Shown here piece by piece: positions 34,901 through 46,200 of a stretch of 64,000 nt of DNA (position 1 is the stretch's first letter; each line of letters begins with the position of its first letter). The translations under genes and the position numbers were made by a program. Origin of the DNA: Diprion similis (Eukaryota > Arthropoda > Insecta > Hymenoptera > Diprionidae); NCBI RefSeq assembly GCF_021155765.1, contig NC_060108.1, forward strand, positions 21,911,025 to 21,975,024, in the 5' to 3' direction. A model generated the notes under the pieces. That model was not told where the DNA came from and searched no databases. It saw only the letters and a program-made list of their open reading frames with translations.

Positions 34901-37540
34901 CACCTCATCCCGTCCACCATGCCACTCAATCCAGAAACACGGTTGCGCTGCATCAGCAACTTATAGCTACGCAATTCTCTCTCATTCCGATATACCACAC
35001 GCGAATTAGAACTGTGCTCGACTAGCATCGGGACACGTATATAAACTAGCGAAAACTCGTTGTAGCAGTTACCGATAAACTGAAACTAGTTATTCAGTTA
35101 TTAACCTTCATTACGCGATTTCGACCATTTTTCAATCATCCTTCTGCACATGTATAAAGATCAACGCGAAAATTTTCTCCAACAACAACAGTGTTCAACA
35201 AGATAGAAGCTCAGCGGTGAATTCGTCTTCAGGAACTAAACCAGCGGTTTAGTTTTACTCGGCGCAATTCTTCCCCAATTCATACAACCTGAAATTATGG
35301 CAACTCTCCTCAAATTAGACCAGAATAACGGGGGGTGACTAATTACACGTGCCACATGGCAGGGTGGATCCCTCCATCGAGTCCTAGCATTGTGATGAAC
35401 CCTGCGGTTGTGTCGAGTGATTATATAATGTAATCGAACACGTCAAGTTCTCTGTGCAGATTACATGTTGTTTGTGTACCGAGAGAGCAAGAAAGAGTGG
35501 AAGTTGGTGGGGTGGGTTTGGCAAAATTTTTCAGGTCCGTCACAATATATAAAAGTATATCTGAGGGTAAATGAAACCGACGAGAGAAGGCAAGGGTGCC
35601 ATGCGAATTGCATCATCATGCTGTTGCATCGTGCCGCACGTTACACGTCCAAGTGCCAGAGGTACCTGGGTAAACATCTACACGCAATTCACTACGTGTA
35701 TAACGTGACACTAGTACACGCACTGGGAAAGCTGGTCTGCATTCGTCAGTGCATATGCTCCGAGTCGAGTCGGTCATCGTGCTTGGCCACAAATTGACTG
35801 CTCACATCGGTCTCCATTCGAACGCGATCCGCCGGTCATTGATCAACCCCATTTGCCAGCTGATTGGCTTTATGACGAAGCCAATAACAACTGGAATGAT
35901 TATCTCGACGAGAAGTGGGGGGTTGTTTGCGGGGGATGTTGATGGTGATTGTCGCCTGTGTCTCTCTACGTGTATGCATGTATAGGTACGTGGGTGTATG
36001 TAGAAAACGGTCGACGCGAGGGTAAAACGAGTGACATTCGACGAGCCGCTGGGGTCGAATTGCATTCAATTGCTTTTAATTCAATCTGCTAATTAATATC
36101 AGTGGGGTGACTCGTCTTTGTTCTCCCCTCAAATGTATATCGCGGCTAACTCTCGATGGGAGAAACTTGCGGGGATAGAAGCTTTTCGACAGACGAATTT
36201 CCCCGAGATCATGCGGACGTCTTGTACTACACTTGTTGCCACGTAGCAACAGAGACGCAATCTGGAAGACCTTGTATTCTCAGACCAGTAACAGATTTGC
36301 GAATTGCGATTTGCGATACAATCACTGAGATTCTGAGACACTCGGCAAACTGGTACTGTACTAAAAACAGAGAGGGTTGCGGAGGGTGGGAAGGAAAAAA
36401 AATGGGTCGATTTTCGTTCGAGAGAAGTGATTTTGAGCGGATCGTGCCTCGAACGACAGCTGACAAGGGGTAAAAACGGTATCCAGCTTAACCCCCTCAG
36501 ACATTCGATAGGCAATCGAGAAAATTGTCTGGAAATGCTGGAGCCAAGCAGGTTTAATCGACTTAATCAACGTCTTTGTACGTCAAGGGTGTCTCTCGGC
36601 GGCTCCGAGAAGTTTCAACGGACGCGTTTCTTTTTCCGTCAAGTCTAACCCGCGCACGCGTTACGCCCCGCTGTGTGACGAATGTATTTGTTTTTCCATC
36701 CCTCACTCCCGTCTTTACGCGGCCATCTCTTTATCTCTATTCCTCGTTCGGCCAACAGCCCAGAGTCTTATCTATCCTCGATTACACTTCCGGACGTGAA
36801 GGTAATCAGCGTTTTATTACGACCGATACTTATCGTCAAGAAACAATACGTTTCTCTCGTATCAGAGTAGCTTCATCTTTTATTCACTCGCGTAGGTATA
36901 CCCGGCACGAGAAGAAGAGGGTAAAAGGAAAAACGAGGAAATCAAGAAAGAGAGAGAAAGAAAAAACAGGCGACCGAATGACGGAGAGAGGGAATATAAC
37001 AACATTAGGGTGGCTGTACAACCCCACAGTTTGTCTCGGTTATGGCCGACCGTCGACGCCGCCTCGCATTGCACTGTAAACGTTGATGGGTCAATACGAA
37101 AAATGAGTCATAAACTAGCCAGGTAAGTGCAGACAATTTTCATGCCATACCGTCGAGGCCGATTAACGTGCAGGGGTTTCGGTTCGTGCTGCGCGTCCAT
37201 GAAGCTGCATGCCGTCGCGACGCTTCACGTCGCGTCGCGTCGAAACCACCCCTATATTACAAGTATACTTGTCCGCCGCTGAAACTCCTCGCGGTCGAGT
37301 TTCACCGGCTGCATCCGAGTCAAGTCCTCAGGGTAGTTGGAGGTCGACGAACTGAGCGAACTATAACACTTCGAGTCATGTGCACCGCATAGCGTATGTG
37401 GCATTAAGCATAACTTGTCCCATGCTCAATTGTGCCGAGGAAGATGGAACGCCTGATTTCAGCTCATACTCAACTTCGATTCTACTGCGTGCCGATTTTG
37501 GTTAAGATATTCTAAAGTGGAATAAGAAAGTTGCTCTTTA
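31945..37540. other. Gene desert, second part
   Basis: About 5.6 kb without a recognised exon. Frames of 60-170 codons occur in pairs on opposite strands (for example around 36,130-36,570 and 36,576-37,079) and show no domain. Several patches of TAATTA-type homeodomain cores are scattered through it. Confidence 0.55.
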
Positions 37541-38150
37541 AGGGGGTATTTTGTTCTAGTAAATTTGAAAAAATCGATTTTTTTCTACATATTTTCAAAG
37601 TTTGAACCTTTAAGAATAAGTCTCCAAGTTACGGTTATTTTTGTGACGCGCCTACTAAACCGATCCGGCTGGAACGAATCTTTGAACGCGTTTTTCTCGA
37701 AACTATATTTTTCGATACGGTTGACGTGATATTTCAAGTTATGATGGACCGATTTTACTTGCAAATTGGTGGAAATGTTTTTTGGATATTCTTCTACGGT
37801 GGAAGTACGGATTTATAAAAAATTTGGAAAGGTCAAAAAAACAGGGGCACAAAAAGAATTTTTGTTCAAATCGTCGGCATTTTGTGAAATTTTTTTTTTT
37901 TCTCTTTCCACGCTCCGGACTATTGAGACGTCCTTCCTAATAAAGAATTTCTCTGGTTTTTTTTTGTTTCAGAACACTGCAAGAGTAAAAAACATGTCGA
38001 CCAGGACGGGCCTTCTTTTGTAGCCCCCACTTTACCAGCCCGTAACTTTTTGTATCTTAAATATTTATTGTTCGATGAATTATTTTTTTTTGTATTTTTG
38101 AAACATCAATAAAGGTTTTGCAAAGAAATGTACGGTAAAAATGTATTTTA
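37541..38150. mobile_element. Probable dispersed repeat of DNA-transposon type
   Basis: The left edge reads TTAAGGGGGTATTTTG, and the body has the long A/T homopolymer-rich, protein-free texture typical of dispersed arthropod repeats, with phrases such as GCGTTTTTCTCGAAACTATA and TTTTTCGATACGGTTGACG. I recognise these phrases as similar to non-autonomous repeats in insect genomes, from memory only. No matching terminal inverted repeat is visible on the right, so the right limit is approximate and the element may be truncated. The 85-codon frame inside (37,766-38,023) is a by-product. Confidence 0.5.
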
Positions 38151-38962
38151 TTTCTTTTTTATCTCACTTAGAAAAATGCCTGTTTTACAGTGAATTTTTC
38201 TTTTAAATAGCTAATCATATAATCCAGGGAATTTAGTGCAATATAGGTGCGTGAGGTGAAGAATGAGCTGGCGGAAGTCTCGAATCGAATTTCAAAAGTC
38301 CCATTTGCTACGGTATCACAGCTTTCCGAGTGATCCAAGAGTGCGTATAAGCTAGGTATATTATACGTATACACTGGGATTTATACTCTGTCGCGTATAG
38401 TCGGCGTGATTAATATTCATTTATCCTTTACACGCGTTGGATTTAACGACCATCGTGTCTGCCCAGCGTGCAGTGCCTTACCGTGACGTATGACCGGGTG
38501 TGTCACCGAATGAATATTCCTATACATATACAGATATATGTATGCAGTTGTTACACGCGGGTGTCCGAAGCAGCTCACCAATAATTTGAATTAAAATAGT
38601 TGGTTTTGCGTTCATCAAAATGCGGTTTACAAGCTTTGGAAAGATGGCAGTGATACGTCGAAGGTACAAAGTGTCGCTTCAGAGAAAAAAGTGATCGAGA
38701 TTCTAACCGAGAGCTTGACTTTTACTGCTCGTTGTGACTAATCCTCTGGATTTCCAAATGAAAAAAAAAGACGAGAAGGTGCTCTTTCGTGCATTAACGA
38801 TAACTGATGAAAAGCATAATGGAAAACTGTATCCATTGCCATTAAAAATTGAGTAATAAAAATAAATGGCACTTTATCTTACACCTACGTATATATATAT
38901 AACCTACGATACGAAGCAACAAATTCTAGATGAATGATCCGAAATCGTGTACATATATATAT
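38151..38962. other. Intergenic DNA between two mobile elements
   Basis: No gene seen. AT-rich, with short TATATA tracts toward the right end where the MITE inserted. Confidence 0.5.
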
Positions 38963-39576
38963 AAAAAACCGACTATTTTTTTTTTTTTTTTGAGTCTCGT
39001 GTTACAAAATGTTAGTTGTTGATGTTTTAAGAGCCCACTCCAAAGGACAGCTAAGAAAATAAAAAATTTTAAGAGGTCGCTCCAAATTTTTTAAAATGTC
39101 AAATTCGTCAAAAAATTAAATTAAAAAAATTATATTTTCAGTATTTTGTTTGACTTTTAATTTATGTCGTGGTGTATTGTTATCGATTCTTTCTTACTAA
39201 ATTAAAGAAAAAAAATTTATCAAATTTTAATATGAATATTAAAAGGTCACTCGAAAAGATCTAAAGAAATGCACCAAAAAATTGAAAAAAAAATTATGAC
39301 CGACCTTTCAAAATTCAAATTTTGAACTGAAACTTTCGGAAACTTATTTATTCTTTGTCTATAAAATTATACCGTAACGAGAAAAAAAATTAAAAAAAAA
39401 AAAAACTCGATTTTTGACGAGTTCTGACGTTTTAAAAAATGTGGAGCGACCTCTTAAATATTTTTTTTTTTTTTGAACTGCCCTTTGGAGTGGGCTCTTA
39501 GAACATCAAAAACTAACATTTTGTCACACGAGATTCAAAAAAACAAAAAAAAAATCGTCGGTTTTTTTCGCCACCC
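38963..39576. mobile_element. Foldback MITE, about 614 bp, in a TA tract
   Basis: The arms are near-perfect reverse complements. Left blocks TCTCGTGTTACAAAATGTTA, GAGCCCACTCCAAAGG and AAGAGGTCGCTCCA recur on the other strand from the right end as TCTCGTGTGACAAAATGTTA, GAGCCCACTCCAAAGG and AAGAGGTCGCTCCA. Read inward on the minus strand, the right terminus is TAGGGTGGCGAAAAAAACCG; the left terminus begins only at AAAAAACCGAC, so about 8 outer bases (GGGTGGCG) are missing there. The element sits between ATATATAT tracts, which fits insertion at a TA site and later slippage. The centre (about 39,140-39,400) is AT-rich and no transposase is present. It is less diverged than the MITE at 938-1549. 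Confidence 0.85.
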
Positions 39577-41816
39577 TAATATATATATATATGCACCCTC
39601 TTAAATTCTCGAAACGAAAGACCGCTATTAATCTCAATGAGAACAACAGCTAGAGGCCGGAAACTCGAACGAAAAAATTCGATTTCTTACGCGTAACCGT
39701 GATGGTTAAATCTATCTAATAACGGTTTTCGAGGAGTAGTATAAAAGTAGGTATATAATAATGTTGGACATGGTATCGCAGAAATTTTGATCAGCTTCAA
39801 GTACCGCGTCTAAATTAGCGCGAGATAAATCCATGGCTGAGCTATTGTTCGTCGAGGCATGCAAGCCGTGGCGTAGCGTTTCGTTTGTACTGCAGGTTGA
39901 CGTAAACCTAAATAAGCGAAATGTGCGCCCTGCTGCGGAGAAAGAGAGAGAACAGCGTCCCGACCGTAGAGATACCTGAGCATCCCCCTTATTCATCCTC
40001 CGGGAATTTCTACCCTCATCTCGGGGTGGCGGCACGCGGTTCCCCGTATCCGGGTTTCGGACTTCCGGCTTCATTTATATAAGAGTCTCGAAACCCATGG
40101 ATGAACCGTGCGTGCGCCCATGGGCATTAGGAGTATCGCGATTTCATCTCGATAAACAACTGATCGTTTATCAAACGCGCCTCTGCTGCTATTATAGACG
40201 TGATACTACGCTATATCATAATCGTTCGCAACACCTAGATGCGAGAAAAATCGACAATGTTTTAGCCGACTCGAGGGGTGAGCGGGGAGGAAACGGGAAA
40301 CGGGAAACGGGACGGTGGCAAGGAGGGAGGGTGGCGGGGGTGGCGGGGGTGGCCTGTGCGTGACGGCAGAGATGGATGTTGCAGGGTGCAGGTCTAACCC
40401 CGACAGCGTTCTCGAGCACTACAACATTATGTATACTAACCGGCGAAAAAATGCTAACGGACCCTTGATCGCCGTGCCCGTACAGAATGTACGCTGCAGG
40501 TACAGCCGGGCGCGTTCGCGTGAAAAACATTCAAGCCGCGGTTAGGACTTGAAGATAATCCGCCGAGTTTTTTCCACTGAATAATAGGCGCGTAGAGAGA
40601 AGAAAAGAGCAAAGATGAGGAAAAGAAACGTACGTAAGTATAGCATCTTGCGACTGGCTGCAACATCTCCCGGAAGACGTTCATCCGTCTTCGTTTCCGT
40701 CAAAATTAAAAAATTTGAAAAAAAAGAAGAAGAAGAAGAAAAAAAAAAAAAGAAAATAGAAAAAAATAAATTAAAAATAACGCAATCGTGGGCTTTCTTT
40801 TTTAGCTCAAAGTGTTCTACGAAATATGACTTATATCTTCGTAGTTGTCAAATACCCCGGGATTTCGACTCAAGCCGAGGCAAAGCAGCGCACGTTTTTA
40901 CTATGGTGTTTAATTTACAACCGCGTTCTTTCGAGGCAAACATCATACTCCGCTGCCACGTATGCCTGCAGAGTGTAGTACAGATGTTGTAACGTATACA
41001 GAACGCTTCGGGATATATATCCGAATAGTCATATTCGACGAAGCTACTTGGGGCTATTTTCACTCTAGAGTAAAACGGATATTGCTCATTAACCGAGTTA
41101 TATATACATATATGTATATGCATATATATTCGAGTATAAATATTTTTTCTCTCAGTTTCTCTATTACCTCAGGAATACGAGAAAAAACTGACTGCTTGGA
41201 AAGCGTAAGGAAAAATTGAAACGGAGCTAGAGAATTGAAAACTAGGGTAATACGAGAGTGAAATTTGATTGTGGGTTAAGGGAAGGCGTTGACTCAGAGT
41301 GAAGAGACGATCAAATTTCTGTGCTGCAGGGGGACGCGACGACTGCAGCTGGCTGCCCGCGACTACGAGGGAATTCGAGATAGAGTTGGCGTGGAAACGG
41401 TGGAAACTAATGTAGAGGCATTGTTAGGCGAATAGTTGAACGCGGTCCAAGCCAAAGTCGCGTAATTATACGATGTTCGAGGAGTGAACCTGGAGGCTGG
41501 CCATTACTCATACTTTTCACAATTGCGAATTGGTATACAGGCAGTGGCAGTTGCTCGGCGAAAATTGAGTGGAAATTGGTGAACGGAAGACTTTGATCGC
41601 CGGATCCTGCCCCACAGCTTCAGGATTTATCTGCCGAGATCTCTCACTCGCAGCCTCGTTAAACCGCCGAGTCATCCTCGAATGCCTCGATTTTCACGCT
41701 TCAAACACCTTTCACCGTTACGTTGGGATTTTTCCGCGTCTACGTTGCTCGCAAATGGTCGAGAATTCGCGGTCCCAGTCGCTCTGCGCTGGCCGAAGGA
41801 AAACCGAACGTCGAGG

Positions 41817-41850
41817 CGAAGACGAAGACGGAGACGAAGACGAAGACGAG
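41817..41850. repeat. (GAAGAC)n short tandem
   Basis: About 5-6 imperfect hexamer units of CGAAGA, with one GGAGA variant. Confidence 0.85.
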
Positions 41851-41982
41851 TCCGGTAATCAGGGGTGCCTTGGAGTAATCGCGTTAGCTAACCGGCCGCA
41901 CCACTCTGGCATACTGATCGCTGATACCGCGACCCGGAAATAGGAAGAGCCAACGTCTGCAACGGTCACGTATTCGCCGACG

Positions 41983-42001
41983 TATATATATATATATATA
42001 T
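41983..42001. repeat. (TA)n microsatellite
   Basis: Nineteen bp of alternating T and A. Confidence 0.9.
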
Positions 42002-42555
42002 GTATATATCTAGGTGCAGACCCTCCCCGACCTTCCATTTACCTCCTGATCTGCTGCAGGTAGAGTTTCATTACGTCACTCGATCACAGAGTCAAAGTTA
42101 CGTACGTCAGCAGTCGTCGCTGGGATTTAGAAGGATTGCGACAAAGTGACGGTTATGCGCTGTGTTATTTCAATTGAACTGAAAAAATTATTCACATACT
42201 GCCAATTTCGTTGTATTATAGGTGTGGGAGAATGTAAATCGAAGTGGGTGTGCGGATAAAATATTTAGAGAGTATAACGGACTAAGAGTGGAAATGATTA
42301 ATACCCGTAGACACGTTTACCGCAAAACCGTAATTTATCACGATATGCTGCAGGTTGCGGAGGGTTAGCTAATTGTGTTTGGAAGTTCACATGCACCACC
42401 GTGAATCAGTTGTACTGTATATACATAAATCTGTATAGCTGTAGGTACGGCATTAGATGCGTAGCGAGGAGAGTTTGGCGGTGGCGGAGGTGTAAAGTAA
42501 TTACGAAATTAACCCCTAATTCGTAACGTGTTTGCGTATTCTCGAGCGTAAATCA

Positions 42556-43220
42556 AGTCGATTTACCTGCAGTAGAGAATTACTGCACCCCGAACCCTGC
42601 GGACAAATTGTCGCGTTTTCGCTGCGGTGTAAAAGTTGAAGAATAGAAGAGGGGCCGGATCTAGTCGGTAGTGAACTGACCCGCCCTCGGGGGTGAAATA
42701 AAAAGGGAAAAAGAAGGAAAAAACGATGTATGGAGAAAGTGAAATTTCATCCCTGCCCGAGGCGATGCCGCGAGGCGTCGGATGAACAACTGTTGCATCC
42801 CTTGGCGCTGGAGCCGATTTCTCTCTCTCGCTCTCGTTTACCACCCCCACTGCCATCTTCCGTGTGTAAGTGAAGGGTGCGCGAAAGAACCAGCAGCGTC
42901 GGCGTCGTTGCGCCGCGTGGATATTAGGGGATGATGCGCGAGCTGCCGGCCGCCGCGAAGGCCGGAGAACTGCGAGAAAAGGCGAGCGCCCTCAACGGTG
43001 CGTCGGGACGTCCGGCGTCGAGTCAGTCTGCGCCCGTTAGCCGTCGCGACGCCACTGACCGTCGAACTCCGTCGCAAAGACGCGCCTCCGACCGTCGCAC
43101 GCGAGTTTCCGAATTACGCGCCCGAGGTATCGGTAAGGATATCGGTCCGGTTGAACGCTGGTGCCGACCGGGGTGAATTCACCCCATCGAATACTTTCTT
43201 CCTTCTCTCTTAATTTCAGT
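42556..43220 (+). promoter_or_regulatory. CpG-rich island; candidate promoter and non-coding first exon
   Basis: This is the strongest GC/CpG enrichment in the desert, especially 42,870-43,140. An arthropod-like initiator core TCAGTC occurs at 43,023-43,028. A good 5' splice site, ATCG then GTAAGG, follows at 43,132/43,133, so a short 5' UTR exon ending at 43,132 is possible. The frames here on both strands (up to about 80 codons) are arginine-rich, as CpG-rich DNA gives by chance. If this is a first exon, its gene would run rightwards, probably beyond the window. Composition and motifs only. Confidence 0.3.
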
Positions 43221-43267
43221 AAGCGTGCAGTAAATGACACACAAAAAGAAAGTATAGTTAAAATATT

Positions 43268-43294
43268 GAGAGAGAGAGAGAGAGAGAGAGAGAG
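43268..43294. repeat. (GA)n microsatellite
   Basis: About 13 GA units just downstream of the CpG island. GA tracts near insect promoters can bind GAGA-type factors, but this is not shown here. Confidence 0.9.
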
Positions 43295-46200
43295 GAAGTA
43301 AAGTAAAGAGAACAGGAATCACCTGATCGTTGTTATTGTATCTGTATATAAATTCAGTGAAGAAAAAAAAAAGAAAAAAATTATTGCATATCAAGAGTTC
43401 TACACACATATAAATATAAATTGATATTTGAACACGTGAGACGGGGAAAGATCTGCCGAGGAATTTAATCGGTGAGTAAGCTATAATAATTACGGACTTA
43501 GAGTCCTCACCGTGATGATGTTTAAAAAATAACACAGAGGCAAGAATCATAACTTTCTCGGTTAATTATCCATTAACCGTGGTGAATTTTGAACTTGTTT
43601 ACAACCGCGTCGCTGGGTCACGCTGAAGCTCGAAACTCGTTGACAGAGTAAACAGTATATTACAGCCGATTACATTACCCCCTAATGAAAATTTCCCTCA
43701 CATCATGTGTACCTGGATCTATATATGTATAACATATTATAGGTGGGTACCCGCGACGAGCAGTGCGTGCGGCTAATTACGAAAATGCAGGGTCATTTAC
43801 TTACCACCGTACGTGTACGAACTAGCCTGCGTTAATTATCATAATGTGGGTTTCATCATTGGTAATGGCGGTAAATAACGTGTCGCTCGATTCAATTAGT
43901 AATCGCTGATGGGAATATGCTTGTTTAAAAATTTATATCGCATTTCGTTACGGCCGAGTCACCGAAGATTCTAAATCACCGATTTACATTACAGCGCGAT
44001 AGATACGTTCGACATCCGACCAAAATTGGAGGTATTATAGATTGATGACATGCCTGATTCCATTAGCTCTACGAGAAATGTAGATGAAAAATCGATCGTT
44101 CACGCTATGCTTACGTAAACGTGCAGGAGAGCCGTGAATTAATTATTTATATTCTTATATTCATCACGCACGCACGCACGCACGCACGCAGGCAGACTGA
44201 CAGACAGACTTTTCGGCCTCGCAGTATATACAACGCACGCACGTGACGGTAAACGAGCCGATTTTATCGCCCCCGATCTCCATCGCGGTGACAAACCAGC
44301 TCGCACAAGTATGTACTTCGAGGATTCCCCTTCGCCGTCAAATCGATCTTCAGCGAAATCAGAGGAGAGACAGGAAAACCAAATAATCACCGACTCGCGA
44401 TGGCTGCAGTAGAAGGACTCGACGGTTGGGTCAGACGCAGAATATATCGGGTGGTCTCTGCAAGATCGAGGTGTAAAATCCGCGGCAACGAGCGAAGTTA
44501 TTTCACCGATCACACCCCCAAATAGCATTAATTAAGTTCGCAGGACGGTGAAAAGTTGGCAAAGTGCAGCCGATCAACGGCGTCGCGTAATTACACCACG
44601 AGCTTTGAACCATCCGGTCGGGCTTTTGACGAACGTGCAGTCAAACGACCCCCGCCTCCATCGATCAGGTGCCAATGGAACCGAGCGTTGAAGCGTCTGG
44701 AGTGGCTTGCATATATGCGTTCTGTAATTACGAGGAACGATCAGCTGAACTGGACGATTTTCCGCGTTTTTTCTCTTGCCTTTTCTACCTCGACAAGAAA
44801 TATCGGACGCACCTGGGCTTCTTCTCTGATAATAATTAAACTCCTTGCAACATGGAGTATTTTCTATCAAAATTCCGGGCCGGCAGCCTTGCCCACGTGG
44901 AATGACCACCGCAATTGTGGTATGTGGAAGCCAGGGGTGGATTCAGGGTGTCTAAAGCTCTCGCCTTAAGAGCCTCGTGGAATGTGGCTATGCGGCCACT
45001 GCAGGCAACCCGTCTTCTCGACGAAAGGCACGCCATAGGATATAGAAGCGGAATCAGAGCCCTTCGCCGTCTCGGATTAATTTTGTTCTACTTTTTGTTC
45101 CTTAACGAGGGGTTGTATTTAAAGAATTTACCGGAAGGAAGCTCCTGGCTTCAAGTCAATTCGCCAACTATGCGATGTCACGAATATCCCAAGTCAGTTT
45201 TCAATTATGAAGGGGACGCGACGATCGTTAGCGCTACAAGTTAGAGCTGCGCGTAGCTTGGATGTAATACATAAACTTTTTAAAACGTTCATTAAAACCG
45301 GGAAAGAATATTCTCTTCGAACGATGTGTCGAATTATTCATCTATGATGAATTGTGCAAGTATAACACGTTTTGTGGTATTTATGAGAGTGAGATTAACG
45401 TGGACCGAATGAATTCATTAATCGCAGGCGAGAGAGAGCAAATGAATTCATTAATTTCTGTTACGAGTTTATAGATTGCAAAATTAAAACGCACTTTACT
45501 CCGTGTCTTTGCATTATCGATAAACCATAATCTTTGGTGAAGAGGAGGAGGAAGAGAAAGGGACAAGTAATATCCTATAGGAGGTTAGTTGAGCTTGTCA
45601 TATTCCTGTCGAGAGCATCGAGCCAATTAGGGAAAAAATTAAGGCGCGCCAGGTGCGTTCACCGCACGTCTTGACGAAGCTGTTCTCATTAAAAAGATCG
45701 CCCCGCGGCCACTTCGTAATTGTTATTACAGCTATTCCAATTTCAGTCACCCTCCCACTCAATATCAAGTTAAGGTGGTGTAAAATCCGAGGTGATTAAG
45801 GGATGAAAAAAATTGTTCCTGGGTAAATGAGACGCGTTGTAGGCTTTCGCCGACGTTGATCAGGCTACATCGTTCACCCGGTAACTAATTGTAATAAAAG
45901 TCAAGCGACGGCGAATCGTACGATAACTTCACCCGCTAATTCTCATTCGCAATTGGATTATCGCTGTGATATTCAACTGGGACATCGAACCGCGCATTAT
46001 TCAGTCGAGTATTCTATCGTGCCTGGAGGGAAGAGGAAAGTCCGACGCAGGTTTCCGCGTCACGTACGTATTCGACATAATCGAGCGCCCAGAGCGACGG
46101 ATATGTAGAGAATTCTGAATTTAAGTAACTGCTCAGATAGATGTATTGCGTGGGCGAGGATCGCGGGACGTAATCAACGAAGAATACTAATTCGTTTGAG

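Larger units (their letters stand above)
39577..42555. other. Gene desert, third part
   Basis: No exon recognised. It holds a purine-rich block at about 40,710-40,770, a GAAGAC tandem at 41,817-41,850 and (TA)n at 41,983-42,001. The frame at 41,569-41,943 owes its acidic tail to the GAAGAC tandem and shows no domain. Confidence 0.55.

Noticed and set aside
37766-38023. 85-codon frame in the dispersed repeat
   Set aside because: It lies wholly in repeat-like DNA, is rich in Phe and Lys from homopolymers, and has no transposase motif.
41569-41943. 124-codon frame with an acidic Glu/Asp tail
   Set aside because: The acidic tail is the translation of a GAAGAC tandem repeat and the remainder has no domain.
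44556-44969. 137-codon frame with a 111-codon frame on the opposite strand
   Set aside because: Neither shows a motif, and mirrored open frames in CpG-containing DNA are common by chance.
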